Assembly: GCA_019351975.1 (NCBI GenBank)
Contig: JABBOG010000024.1
Coordinates: 1 to 54,325 of the forward strand
DNA length: 54,325 nt
Direction of reading: 5' to 3'
Source: Acidobacteriota bacterium
Lineage (GTDB): Bacteria; Acidobacteriota; Terriglobia; Terriglobales; Acidobacteriaceae
Position numbers and translations under genes: made by a program. The notes beneath the pieces are model-generated. The model saw only the letters and a list, made by a program, of their open reading frames with translations, was not told where the DNA came from and did not search any database. Positions 43,506-51,396 of the stretch are shown piece by piece; within the stretch, counting starts at the first letter, position 1, and each line of letters begins with the position of its first letter.

Positions 43506-43665
43506 GGCTCGGATGACTCCTTTCCGTTACCGCATGGAACACGACAGCCGTATAAATCATCGCGGCAATCAGTGCTCCGAATAAAAAGAGTGTCAGCAAA
43601 CGCCGAAGGACACGTGACCTGCCTACGGCTCGTGCGGAGAAGAATGCGAGTAAGAAATTCCACAT
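43480..43665 (-). CDS. Small membrane protein of the secretion operon
   Basis: About 61 residues with a single hydrophobic helix (LLTLFLFGALIAAMIYTAVVF) and a His-rich C-terminal end (HPSHVHPHSS). ATG at 43665 with AGGTG upstream is preferred to GTG 43674. It is squeezed between virB6 and virB8 with overlap, as expected for a translationally coupled accessory protein. No lipobox, so not an obvious VirB7. Confidence 0.6.
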   Translation of the reverse strand: MWNFLLAFFSARAVGRSRVLRRLLTLFLFGALIAAMIYTAVVFHAVTERSHPSHVHPHSSN

Positions 43666-43666
43666 A

Positions 43667-44584
43667 TCAAGCACCTGCTTTCGCCACTAACGCGGCTACA
43701 CCTGCGGCTGTTTGCGTTGCTGCGGACGTGAGTCCAGCGGCGCCGCCAAAGATCGCCTGCGTCATGCTGGGGATGAAGAGCATGTTGATGATGAACGCCA
43801 CAAACACCATCAAGCACGGGATGAGGTTCGCCATCCACATCTCCATCGAATAGTTGCCGTTGAACGTCTGCTGAATAAACCCGTTCATGAACCCCGCCCA
43901 GACGAAGATAAATGCAGCGGCAACGGCGCGAATCATGGCGAAGCTGATGAGCACATCAAGGAAGTGAAAGAACTTGGCGCGAAAATTCTTGGTCATGAGA
44001 AGGGGTATAAACACCGGACCGAAAAGTGCAGTTACACCGTACAAAATGAAGGAACTGCAATTGATGACAAACAGAATGGCCGAAGCCAAACCAAGCATGA
44101 GCTGCACGACGACGTAGCAGAGGATCTGAAGTGGTGCAGTGAAGGATGGCATTGCGGTGTTGTCGCCGGCGGTCTTGAGGAGCTGTAGCAAATTGTTGAG
44201 CGAGCTTTGATCGAAGGCGGCGACCATTGCCTGGGCAATATACGAAAAGAAGTGATTGATGCCGAAGCTCGCACCGGGGAATGGGTTCACCCAATAGTTT
44301 TCGAGCAGGCAGCAGATGATGAGCTTCATAAGAAAATTGGTAAGGTCGCCCACATGGACATGATCCTGATGGAGCCGGAAGGTCATGCCGGTGGTGCTCC
44401 AGTTGATCGACATGCTCACCAAAGTGAAGAGAGCGATACAGCTTAGCTCGGTAAGACCGAGCTGCGTCAGCGCACCGCCGTTCTGGGTGGTGAGGTTCGT
44501 CAGATTGTTGGTGAACTGATACAGCCAATCGACGCCGGAACTGGCGGAAGGAAGGGCCTGCGCTAACACAAGAATGGATGCCAT
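43667..44584 (-). CDS. virB6: VirB6/TrbL-type polytopic membrane protein
   Basis: A 305-residue integral membrane protein with about six hydrophobic segments and a central periplasmic loop around residues 80-145. SILFVINCSSFILYGVTALFGPVFIPLLM is the conserved core of the VirB6/TrbL family. The C-terminus is Ala-rich. It forms the inner-membrane entry of the DNA channel. It stands between virB5/trbJ and virB8, the usual order. Confidence 0.88.
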   Translation of the reverse strand: MASILVLAQALPSASSGVDWLYQFTNNLTNLTTQNGGALTQLGLTELSCIALFTLVSMSINWSTTGMTFRLHQDHVHVGDLTNFLMKLIICCLLENYWVNPFPGASFGINHFFSYIAQAMVAAFDQSSLNNLLQLLKTAGDNTAMPSFTAPLQILCYVVVQLMLGLASAILFVINCSSFILYGVTALFGPVFIPLLMTKNFRAKFFHFLDVLISFAMIRAVAAAFIFVWAGFMNGFIQQTFNGNYSMEMWMANLIPCLMVFVAFIINMLFIPSMTQAIFGGAAGLTSAATQTAAGVAALVAKAGA

Positions 44585-44615
44585 ATCGCTCTCTCAATCG
44601 TGGGTTGTAGTTGGA

Positions 44616-45404
44616 TTAGGGAAGGTATGTCGTCCAGGTACTACCTTCATTCGCGGCGCTCACATCGTTCGTGGAGCGCTGCTGCTGAACGAACGCTGCC
44701 GTGTTCATGTCCTCCGCAGCCGCGTTGCGGCGTTCCATGTTGGCGACGGTCATCTGTCCAGCAAGGCAGACCTGCAAGCTGCCCTGGGACTGCATTTCCG
44801 ACATCCGCTGGCCTTCTGCGGCGTTCAGGAGATTGAGCTGCTGGACCTCCGCGTTGGTCGAATCGCTGTTGTCGAACTGACTGGACATCAGCGAGCTATT
44901 GGCCGTAAGGTTCGTTGTCCTGCCCGAACGGTACTGACCCATAGCTGTGAGGCAGTCGGGCGAAACGCCGTCCGAAGTTTCGATCATGGCGAGCTGTGAC
45001 ATCCGGGAACTGCCGAGTTGCTGTCCAGCAAGGTAGGTGCTGGCATTGCTGTTCATCGGGACCGTGGCCGTCTGCCAACCGGTCAGCGATGCACTCGGGT
45101 TGTTAGAGTTCAGCGCAATCTTGATGCCGGCCGTTTCGCCGAACATGCTGGCTACGTTCACGTTCTCAAGAGCATGGAGTTCGGTTTGCCACAGTTGTTT
45201 CGCAGAAAAATGCGTGATGTTGTTCTTCAGCATGTTGTACTGCGATTCCAGTGTGGTGAGTTGCGATACAAGGCTGGCGTAACTGGTCGGATCGAAGACG
45301 ATATCTCCGATGCCGAACAGGGCAAAGCTCGGGGTCGCGGTGAGAAGCAGAGCCGCGCCTGCCCCTAAGAGCCACTTACGGCGGTTGGTCAGTGTGACTT
45401 TCAT
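44616..45404 (-). CDS. virB5: VirB5/TrbJ-like secreted pilus-associated protein
   Basis: A 262-residue protein with a signal peptide (KWLLGAGAALLLTATPSFA, cleavage near residue 28). The mature start FGIGDIVFDPTSYASLVSQLTTLESQYNMLKNNI is typical of TrbJ. Then follow long helices with Gln/Asn-rich stretches, consistent with a minor pilin tip protein. Two Cys residues (PDCLTAM, LQVCLAG) could form a disulphide. Confidence 0.82.
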   Translation of the reverse strand: MKVTLTNRRKWLLGAGAALLLTATPSFALFGIGDIVFDPTSYASLVSQLTTLESQYNMLKNNITHFSAKQLWQTELHALENVNVASMFGETAGIKIALNSNNPSASLTGWQTATVPMNSNASTYLAGQQLGSSRMSQLAMIETSDGVSPDCLTAMGQYRSGRTTNLTANSSLMSSQFDNSDSTNAEVQQLNLLNAAEGQRMSEMQSQGSLQVCLAGQMTVANMERRNAAAEDMNTAAFVQQQRSTNDVSAANEGSTWTTYLP

Positions 45405-45428
45405 AAAGCCTCCTGTGCTTGGGTTGAA

Positions 45429-45635
45429 CTACATGCATTGCGGGCAGGTCGGGTCGAGCCTGTCCAGGGGAAAACCGTGGACGTGGGTTGCATTTGCAAT
45501 CGCATCCGTGGCTGTGAGGTAAATCCATGCAAGCGTTTCGCGCCCGGTAGTTGTCCCGATGAGCAGGAGAGCGAGCACAATAGCTGCCGTGATTGCGGAG
45601 ACCTGATACAAGCGATCAAGACTAGTCCTCTGCAT
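45429..45635 (-). CDS. Small membrane protein with C-terminal CPxC
   Basis: A 68-residue protein: one hydrophobic helix (ITAAIVLALLLIGTTTG) and a C-terminal CPQC. The start at 45635 has GGAG about 9 nt upstream, overlapping the end of the preceding (frameshifted) gene, so translation is coupled. The CPxC end could bind metal or form a disulphide. No family recognised. Confidence 0.6.
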   Translation of the reverse strand: MQRTSLDRLYQVSAITAAIVLALLLIGTTTGRETLAWIYLTATDAIANATHVHGFPLDRLDPTCPQCM

Positions 45636-45640
45636 AGCGT

Positions 45641-45873
45641 TCACTCCTCCTCTGCAAGCTGGCGGGCAATCTGCGGAATCACAGCTATCCACTCCGTGCC
45701 GCTGCGCTCGATAGTCTCGGGAAGCGTGTATCCAATCTCGGCGAGCCAATCGGCGCGATTGAGAACCAGTGCGACGGCAACTTTCTCACCGGTAGACTGT
45801 ACAGCCAGGCTTCGTGACCGCCCTGCTTGGCATCACTCGACTTGCGAAGCAAATGTGCGAAGCGATCATTCAT
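45641..45873 (-). pseudogene. Frameshifted small gene of the secretion operon
   Basis: ATG at 45873 has GGAG 8 nt upstream and encodes MNDRFAHLLRKSSDAKQGGHE. After that the frame degenerates into an RS-rich tail ending at 45685. One base over, from about 45815, a sensible sequence runs on: LAVQSTGEKVAVALVLNRAD, then WLAEIGYTLPETIERSGTEW and IAVIPQIARQLAEEE, stopping at 45641. That second part has no start codon of its own after an upstream TGA. One missing base (or two extra) near 45815 explains it. The intact protein would be about 77 residues. Confidence 0.75.
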
Positions 45874-45887
45874 CACGGTGCTCCTCT

Positions 45888-47207
45888 CTACAAAGTGGGG
45901 CTAACGCGATGCTCCGCGTAGGACGGGACAAGCAAATCCGTGCCAATGTACACACGGGCGCGCGAACCTTCCTTGAGCGTGATGACGGGCAGGCGATTCA
46001 GGAAGTGATTGAGAACCTGCTCGCCCTCTTGGGCGGACTGCTCGGAGATGCCGTTGCGAATCTCGGTTGAAGGCGTGAAGACGCTTCCGTTGTTGCCGAT
46101 CTGAGCAAGGCCGCCCAAGCCACCGATCGCTGCCGCGGCTGCGAAGGCTTCGAGATAGCCGTGATTCACCTTAGTGGCCATACCGGTTGTGCCGATCTGG
46201 TCAAGGCCGATGAACTTCGCGAACTCCAAAGAGAATCCGTCCGGGCAGATTGCGCGATGGAAGGTGACGAACATCTTGCGCTGCTGTTCGCTACCAACGC
46301 TCTGTACAGTTCCAAGCAACCGCGTTCCCTGGGGCAAGAGAAGCTGCTGGTGGTCATGGGAGTAGAGGTCGGTGGTCAGGTCCAGCATGATCGGGCTGCT
46401 GAATCCGCCGTCGATGTGGTTGGTGACGACCGCCTCCAACACTGTGCCCTCAAAGATCCGATACAAGCGCCCATCGTAGGTGTCGAAGTCATACGGCCCC
46501 ATCGGGTCGGCCTTTGCGCTCGCTCTCGTTTGTTGCTCTGCGCTCGCCTCTGCAATGGGCGGCTTCTTGGCAGATGCATCAAGAGCAGGAGTAATGGTTT
46601 CGCCGGTTGCCTTGGGCGACGCCTCCTGACTCTCCCCGAGTACAGCGGTAGTTGTGGGCGCGGCCACAGCGGTGCTGCCGGAGTGCTGAAAGTCGATGGC
46701 GACGGTATCGCTATTGATGGCATCCTGTTGCTGTTTCTCACGCGCAAGCTGTTTTTGCTTGGCCTCCGCCTGCGCTTCCGAGACGTTGGAAGTGTGGGAC
46801 GGTGCATTCGCGCTGTTGCCGTAAATCGCGTCGCGCTGGGCGGCGGTCATTGGAGGTGCGCCAGCGGCCTCCGGGCCGGGTGTCTCTTGCGCCGCCTGTA
46901 ATTGCTGCATGGCGGCTGCGAGCTGCTGTTGCCTCTGGGTGATGTCGGCATCCTGCCGGGCCTGCGCCTGTTGCTGAGTCTCGAAGCTCGACACCTGCTG
47001 CGGGTTTGCCGTGGCTGGGCGCACCGGCAACGCGCTCTGCGACGCCGCCTTCTTATTGCCGCTGATCAGACTCGACAAGTTGGCGATGCCAATCAGCGCG
47101 ATGATGACGACCAGCGCAATGACCAACGGCATTCCTTTACGCACGGGCGGCTTCGCTTCGGGCTGTTCCGGGACGGTGGCGGGTTGATTCAGATTCTCGT
47201 CGGCCAT
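45888..47207 (-). CDS. virB10: VirB10/TrbI-type outer-membrane core protein
   Basis: A 439-residue protein. The N-terminal cytoplasmic tail is followed by a membrane helix (about 27-48), then a long Gln/Ala/Pro-rich periplasmic linker. The C-terminal VirB10 beta-barrel domain starts near residue 235: YRIFEGTVLEAVVTNHIDGGF, LLLPQGTRLLGTVQ, then IGLDQIGTTGMATKVNHGYLEAF. It spans both membranes and gates the channel. Its ATG lies 2 bp after the stop that ends the full virB9 reading frame, not the premature one. Confidence 0.93.
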   Translation of the reverse strand: MADENLNQPATVPEQPEAKPPVRKGMPLVIALVVIIALIGIANLSSLISGNKKAASQSALPVRPATANPQQVSSFETQQQAQARQDADITQRQQQLAAAMQQLQAAQETPGPEAAGAPPMTAAQRDAIYGNSANAPSHTSNVSEAQAEAKQKQLAREKQQQDAINSDTVAIDFQHSGSTAVAAPTTTAVLGESQEASPKATGETITPALDASAKKPPIAEASAEQQTRASAKADPMGPYDFDTYDGRLYRIFEGTVLEAVVTNHIDGGFSSPIMLDLTTDLYSHDHQQLLLPQGTRLLGTVQSVGSEQQRKMFVTFHRAICPDGFSLEFAKFIGLDQIGTTGMATKVNHGYLEAFAAAAAIGGLGGLAQIGNNGSVFTPSTEIRNGISEQSAQEGEQVLNHFLNRLPVITLKEGSRARVYIGTDLLVPSYAEHRVSPTL

Positions 47208-47209
47208 GA

Positions 47210-48043
47210 CTACTCCTTTCCTTCCACACGGTGAAACTCGACTTTCTGCTTGCCGATGGAGAGATAGCCGTTGTCGAGCTCCTTCGGCACGGTATAGAGA
47301 CCGTTACTGAAATCGAAGTTGATGAGCGACGGCTTCTTCTCCTTCACCTCATAAAGCGCGGGTGTCTCCTAGAAATGGCCGCGCAAATAGGTGAACTTGT
47401 CGTCATGCCATATCTGTTCAAGGCCCAGCGCATTGCCTTTTTTGGTGTCCCAGGTGTAATCGAAGTGGAGTGTGCCGGGATATTTGCTGCGATATGTTTC
47501 GGCCTTGGTGTCCTCGGCCTTCAACTCGGCTGTCTGCGCGGCCTTGGCCGCTGCCGCTTCCTGCTTGGCCCTTTCCAGCTCCGCAGCCGGGACGAACACC
47601 GGCAACTCGACTAATCGGTCCTTCGCCGCCTTATCGCCCGGCGTGATGAACACCTTGGAATCGAAGTGAAAGTCAGCGTCACTCGACACTTCGCGGAGCT
47701 GAAGGGTGTACTCGTTGCCGTGGTCGGACACGATGTGAATGTCCGTCGTGGCGTTCGCCACCTTCGGCTTGACACTAATGAAGCGGCTGGCGACATGGCC
47801 GCCGTCAAATACCCAATTCACCGTGTCGCCGGCGAATACGTTGGCTACCTTCTCCTCAGCAGGCAGCATGATGAGCGTCGATTGCAGCAAGCCAGTGCGG
47901 ATGGCGGGAGGAGCGTCTGCCTCTGACACTGTAACGCTGCGGGGCGCGGCGGGTTCAAGGTGGTGAGGCTGATCGGTTGCTGCGTGGGCGGCGGCGGCCA
48001 AGCCGAGACCAAAGGAGACGATGAGGATGATGGGCGGTTTCAC
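47210..48043 (-). pseudogene. virB9: VirB9/TrbG outer-membrane core protein interrupted by an in-frame amber codon
   Basis: The signal peptide (MKPPIILIVSFGLGLAAAAHA) and first 224 residues follow VirB9/TrbG: LIMLPAEEKVANVFAGDTVNWVF, YTLQLREVSSDADFHFDSKV, and YTWDTKKGNALGLEQIWHDDKFTYLRGHF. Then TAG at 47369-47371 stops it. The same frame continues for 52 codons, reading ETPALYEVKEKKPSLINFDF, GLYTVPKELDNGYLSIGKQK and VEFHRVEGKE, before TAG at 47210. This is the expected C-terminal VirB9 domain. A CAG-to-TAG change would account for it. It may be inactive, partially read through, or functional as the truncated form. Confidence 0.9.
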
Positions 48044-48073
48044 TGGTAGTCCTTTCGGTGGAGGTGGGAGTGG

Positions 48074-50443
48074 TTACACAGTCTCGCCCTGGGCGAAGCG
48101 CGTGATGCCCTCGGTGAGTCCGTACTTTTCGATCAGCTTGGTGCGGCGAACACGGTCCTTCGGCTTAGTAGAGAACGTGGCGTAGCTGCGCTTATCGAGC
48201 CGCAGCGTCACCACTTTGGTGAGCCCGTCGCGACGAATGTATAAGCCCTCGCGATCCTGCAAGCTCTCGAAGAGAGCGAGCTGCTGTTCGTTCATCTTGA
48301 ACAATTCGGCGTAACGCTTCCGATTGAAAGTCGCATCTTTGAGAAACAGGAACGACGTGCAGGAATTCACGATGCTGTCGGCGTTCGCGCCGAGGTCATC
48401 GGCAGACTGACCAATCATGGTCACGCCACCGAGGTTCTTACGAACCGTCTTGATGGAAGCGAGCGCACCATCCAAGAGCTGCTTGTTTTTCATCGAAGAG
48501 AAGATCTCTTCAATGAGGATGTGCTTGGGCACTCCGAGATTGGCGGGGTTATAGAGAACGTCGTTGATGCGGCGGAGCAGCCATACCATCAATGGCTCAA
48601 TCAGGTCTGCGTACTGTTCGTTGTTCACGCCCTGGAAGTCGAAGCACTGAAGGCGCGAGAGCGAGAGGCTGTCCTCAACGTTGTCGAAGACGGCGTTGTA
48701 AATGCCTTTGCCAACCCATTTCGAGAGATAACGGTCGAGCTTCTTGGGCAGGAAGAGATTCGAAAGGCGACGGTTTTCAGGATCGAGCAGGTACATATCC
48801 TGCACTGCCTTATGAATCACGTCGTCGTCTTCCGGCTCCAACTCCGCGCCGCCATTGGTAAGCAGCAATTTGATGAACGAGTACAGAAACTTAATGTTGC
48901 TTTCGGTAGGTTCAAGAGAGAATGGATTGATGCGGGGGCCGTCTTTGCCTACTCGATCAACCTTGCCACCGTACAGCTCGACCACGCTTTCGTAGCTGCC
49001 GCCAATGTCGAAAATGTAGGTAAAACCGCCATACTTCTGCTCAAGAGCAATCGCCGCGTTCCCATGCACGGACTTACCGGAGCCGGTTGGCCCGATGATG
49101 AGCATGACGCGCACACCGTCCACATACACGTCCTGAAAAAACGGCGTCCGCGTGCGCGTCTCGAAGATGTTAAGGTATTCCGAATCCAAGTCGTCCGAAT
49201 GTGGATGCCCGATACTAGGCGCGAAGACGGAGGAAAGCCGCGCGTGATGATCCTCTGACAACCACAGCGGGAAGACGTTGAACCTGTGATTGCCGGGGAA
49301 CATAGCGTAGAAGCCTGAGAGGTTTCCAAGCGTCTCTTCCATCACCTGCGCCCTTGCATCGACGAAGATCCGATGCACAGCCGGGACAACATCGCGAAGT
49401 TGCTCCTGGCTTCGAGCAGCGAGTAGAAGACGTAGGGAAAATTCGCCCTGCGCCTTCTTATCCAGACCCCGGATTACTTCACTGAGATCATCGACGTTAA
49501 TATTGGCGGCCTTCGCCTTCGCGCCGGTTTCAAGCGATGCAGTATCGCGCCCGCTCATCACACGGGTCAGAACACCGACCTTGAAAAAGGAGATGAACTT
49601 CTCCTGAGCGTCGATCTCCTTGCGAGCCGAGCTTGCGGACTTGACCCGCCATGTGGAGCAGAGGACGCTATCGCAGTCGAGCGTGAGCAGGCCGGAGAAC
49701 AAGCAAGGCCGGGATGCTTCTGGTGTCGTTTGGAGCGAGAACATCTGGACGTGGCGTTTGCCGACGGTAACGTGGTCGCTGTGCCATGCGACCGGACTCT
49801 TCACGATTTGCCGGTCTACTCCGGTGTCGCTGCGGAGATGGTCGCGCTCGGCCCACTCTTCAAGGTTGAAGAGGTAGCTGAAAAACTGGAAGGTCTCGGT
49901 CTTATCAAGTAAACGCAGTCCCAACGAGTTGCCGAGGTGGGACTGAAGAATGGTTGCGGTCTTTTCAAGATCGGACAACATACGCGAGGTGTCGATGGCG
50001 TTCTCTTGGGGTTTGCGCTCGAACGCTTTGGCTTTCGATGGCTCCAGCGTGAGGCACCAGTGGAGATCAATGCGGCGGAATGCTGCAGTCTGGTTCAGGA
50101 AGTTCAAACGGTCGGACGCGAACACCTCCGTGATGGGGTTGGCATACTTTGCCTGGCGTGGAAGCTCGAAACCCGACATCACGCGCGTGTACTGATAGAG
50201 ACAGGAGCCTTCGGGGAGTCCGCGGAGCGCGCCTTCGATGGAGCGCATACGCGAATCAAGCTCAAGGTCGGTGACACCCTCCTCGTCGATACCGGTCAGG
50301 GAGAAGAGGCATCCATAACCGCCTCCCTTCAGCGCAAAGATGTTGGGGCTAACGAAGCGTGCAATCGGAACGATGCTGCACGCGGCTCCGGCCTTCGCGA
50401 ACCACGGGGTATGTTTGATTTGCTTAGTGTTTGCGCGGGTCAT
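48074..50443 (-). CDS. virB4: VirB4/TrbE-type secretion ATPase
   Basis: A 789-residue ATPase. The N-terminal half (about 1-400) is the VirB4 partner-binding domain. The C-terminal AAA+ half has Walker A GPTGSGKS (451-458), IFDIGGSYE, a Walker B-like stretch HILIEEIFSSM and the arginine-finger region TMIGQSADDLGANADSIVNSC. It energises pilus biogenesis and is the signature gene of conjugative secretion systems. It overlaps virB3 by about 20 bp. Confidence 0.95.
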   Translation of the reverse strand: MTRANTKQIKHTPWFAKAGAACSIVPIARFVSPNIFALKGGGYGCLFSLTGIDEEGVTDLELDSRMRSIEGALRGLPEGSCLYQYTRVMSGFELPRQAKYANPITEVFASDRLNFLNQTAAFRRIDLHWCLTLEPSKAKAFERKPQENAIDTSRMLSDLEKTATILQSHLGNSLGLRLLDKTETFQFFSYLFNLEEWAERDHLRSDTGVDRQIVKSPVAWHSDHVTVGKRHVQMFSLQTTPEASRPCLFSGLLTLDCDSVLCSTWRVKSASSARKEIDAQEKFISFFKVGVLTRVMSGRDTASLETGAKAKAANINVDDLSEVIRGLDKKAQGEFSLRLLLAARSQEQLRDVVPAVHRIFVDARAQVMEETLGNLSGFYAMFPGNHRFNVFPLWLSEDHHARLSSVFAPSIGHPHSDDLDSEYLNIFETRTRTPFFQDVYVDGVRVMLIIGPTGSGKSVHGNAAIALEQKYGGFTYIFDIGGSYESVVELYGGKVDRVGKDGPRINPFSLEPTESNIKFLYSFIKLLLTNGGAELEPEDDDVIHKAVQDMYLLDPENRRLSNLFLPKKLDRYLSKWVGKGIYNAVFDNVEDSLSLSRLQCFDFQGVNNEQYADLIEPLMVWLLRRINDVLYNPANLGVPKHILIEEIFSSMKNKQLLDGALASIKTVRKNLGGVTMIGQSADDLGANADSIVNSCTSFLFLKDATFNRKRYAELFKMNEQQLALFESLQDREGLYIRRDGLTKVVTLRLDKRSYATFSTKPKDRVRRTKLIEKYGLTEGITRFAQGETV

Positions 50444-50687
50444 AGTAGCTCTTCTGGTTGAGGCTCAGGCCCCAGAGCTGGAACATCTTTGGGTGTTTGC
50501 GAATGATGAGCCAAGCCGCGACGGCCATCGTCGGGAAGCTCAAAATCGCCAGCAGTCGGAACCCAACGAGGAAAACCGTCACGTTCACAAACACAATGGC
50601 CATCCATGTCGAGAGGTCGAGCCCTAGCTTGGCTCTGGGCCTGTTCATGGCCTGATTGATCGGTAACGGTTCTCCCCGCTTGGTCAT
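50424..50687 (-). CDS. virB3: VirB3/TrbD-type membrane protein
   Basis: An 87-residue protein: the N-terminal GEPLPINQAMNRPRAKLGLD is followed by a hydrophobic double segment (about residues 29-62) and a KHPKMFQLWG tail. Size, hydropathy and place (between the pilin and VirB4) fit VirB3. Confidence 0.85.
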   Translation of the reverse strand: MTKRGEPLPINQAMNRPRAKLGLDLSTWMAIVFVNVTVFLVGFRLLAILSFPTMAVAAWLIIRKHPKMFQLWGLSLNQKSYYDPRKH

Positions 50688-50700
50688 GTCGATGCACCTC

Positions 50701-50988
50701 CTACATCGACTGTCCGGTCAGGCTGCCTATCCAACCGGCACCCCAGCCGAGCACTCCGGCGCCGAATAGCGCACCGAAGAGGCCTGGTATAGCATCTTGA
50801 AAACGACCACTCATCATGCGGATTCCCGCGAAAATGAGCCCGCCGAAGCAGATAACGGCACCTGCGTAAATCGCAAAAGTTTTGAAGGTGCCCATCAAGG
50901 TTTGCGCCCCGGAGAAATCCATCGTTCCCTGGGCATGAGCAACGCCGGCGAATGTAAGGACGACCAGAGTCGGCCCCATCACGCGCAC
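50701..50988 (-). CDS. virB2: VirB2/TrbC-type pilin subunit
   Basis: A 95-residue pilin precursor. The signal region (PTLVVLTFAGVAHA, cleaved before QGTMDF) leads to a mature part with two hydrophobic helices (TFAIYAGAVICFGGLIFAGI and FGALFGAGVLGWGAGWIG) around a short basic loop. GTG at 50988 or ATG at 50979 are candidate starts; neither has a clear Shine-Dalgarno. The open frame upstream (KQTLLRAVR) looks like a longer basic signal N-region whose start codon is lost. First gene of the secretion operon. Confidence 0.85.
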   Translation of the reverse strand: MRVMGPTLVVLTFAGVAHAQGTMDFSGAQTLMGTFKTFAIYAGAVICFGGLIFAGIRMMSGRFQDAIPGLFGALFGAGVLGWGAGWIGSLTGQSM

Positions 50989-51396
50989 GGCACGGAGTAG
51001 CGTCTGTTTTGAGAAGAGTCTTGCCCACCTCTGGATGGGCCGGAATCGAGCTTAACTTTGATCTGCATTGGCACCTCAATCAACCGTGGATTCGGTTGCG
51101 ATATGGGCAACGTAGAATCACTCGGTTCACGGAGTCCAATAAATGCAAGAGGGTCGCTTATTCACTGGGAGAATAAGCGTCAGCTTTCAGGCACGCCGTC
51201 CGGAGTGACTGATGTGGGTTGGTGGGCCCTCTTGACCTTGGTCAGGTCAGCACGATTTGCGTTACGCACTTCTGCGTGACACGAAAGTGCGTGACGAATA
51301 TGCGCCTGCTTGTGTCGCGAATTGCAAGCTTCTCGCACGCAAGGGAGTCGGAAGAAATTGCTGGGATAAAGCTGATGCCTGGCGGGACCTTGGTCG
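50989..51396. other. Noncoding region upstream of the secretion operon with repeats
   Basis: About 400 bp between virB2 and the hipA 3' end. It holds a perfect hairpin CGCTTATTC-7 nt-GAATAAGCG (51155-51179), a dyad TGACC-TT-GGTCA near 51236-51247, and three TGCGTRAC octamers (51261-51268 reversed, 51273-51280, 51288-51295). It probably includes the promoter and regulatory sites of the conjugation operon and a terminator for hipBA; I cannot assign a -10/-35 pair with confidence. Confidence 0.5.

Noticed and set aside
45800-45825. Programmed ribosomal frameshifting in the small operon gene
   Set aside because: No slippery heptamer or obvious stimulatory hairpin was seen at the frame change; a mutation or read error is more likely.
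47369-47371. Pyrrolysine decoding of the virB9 TAG
   Set aside because: No pyl genes are in the window, the family is not a methylamine enzyme, and a Gln codon one base away is the simpler origin.
51261-51295. CRISPR-like repeats
   Set aside because: Only three 8-bp units with one inverted and 4-7-bp gaps; no spacer-sized intervals and no cas genes anywhere in the window.
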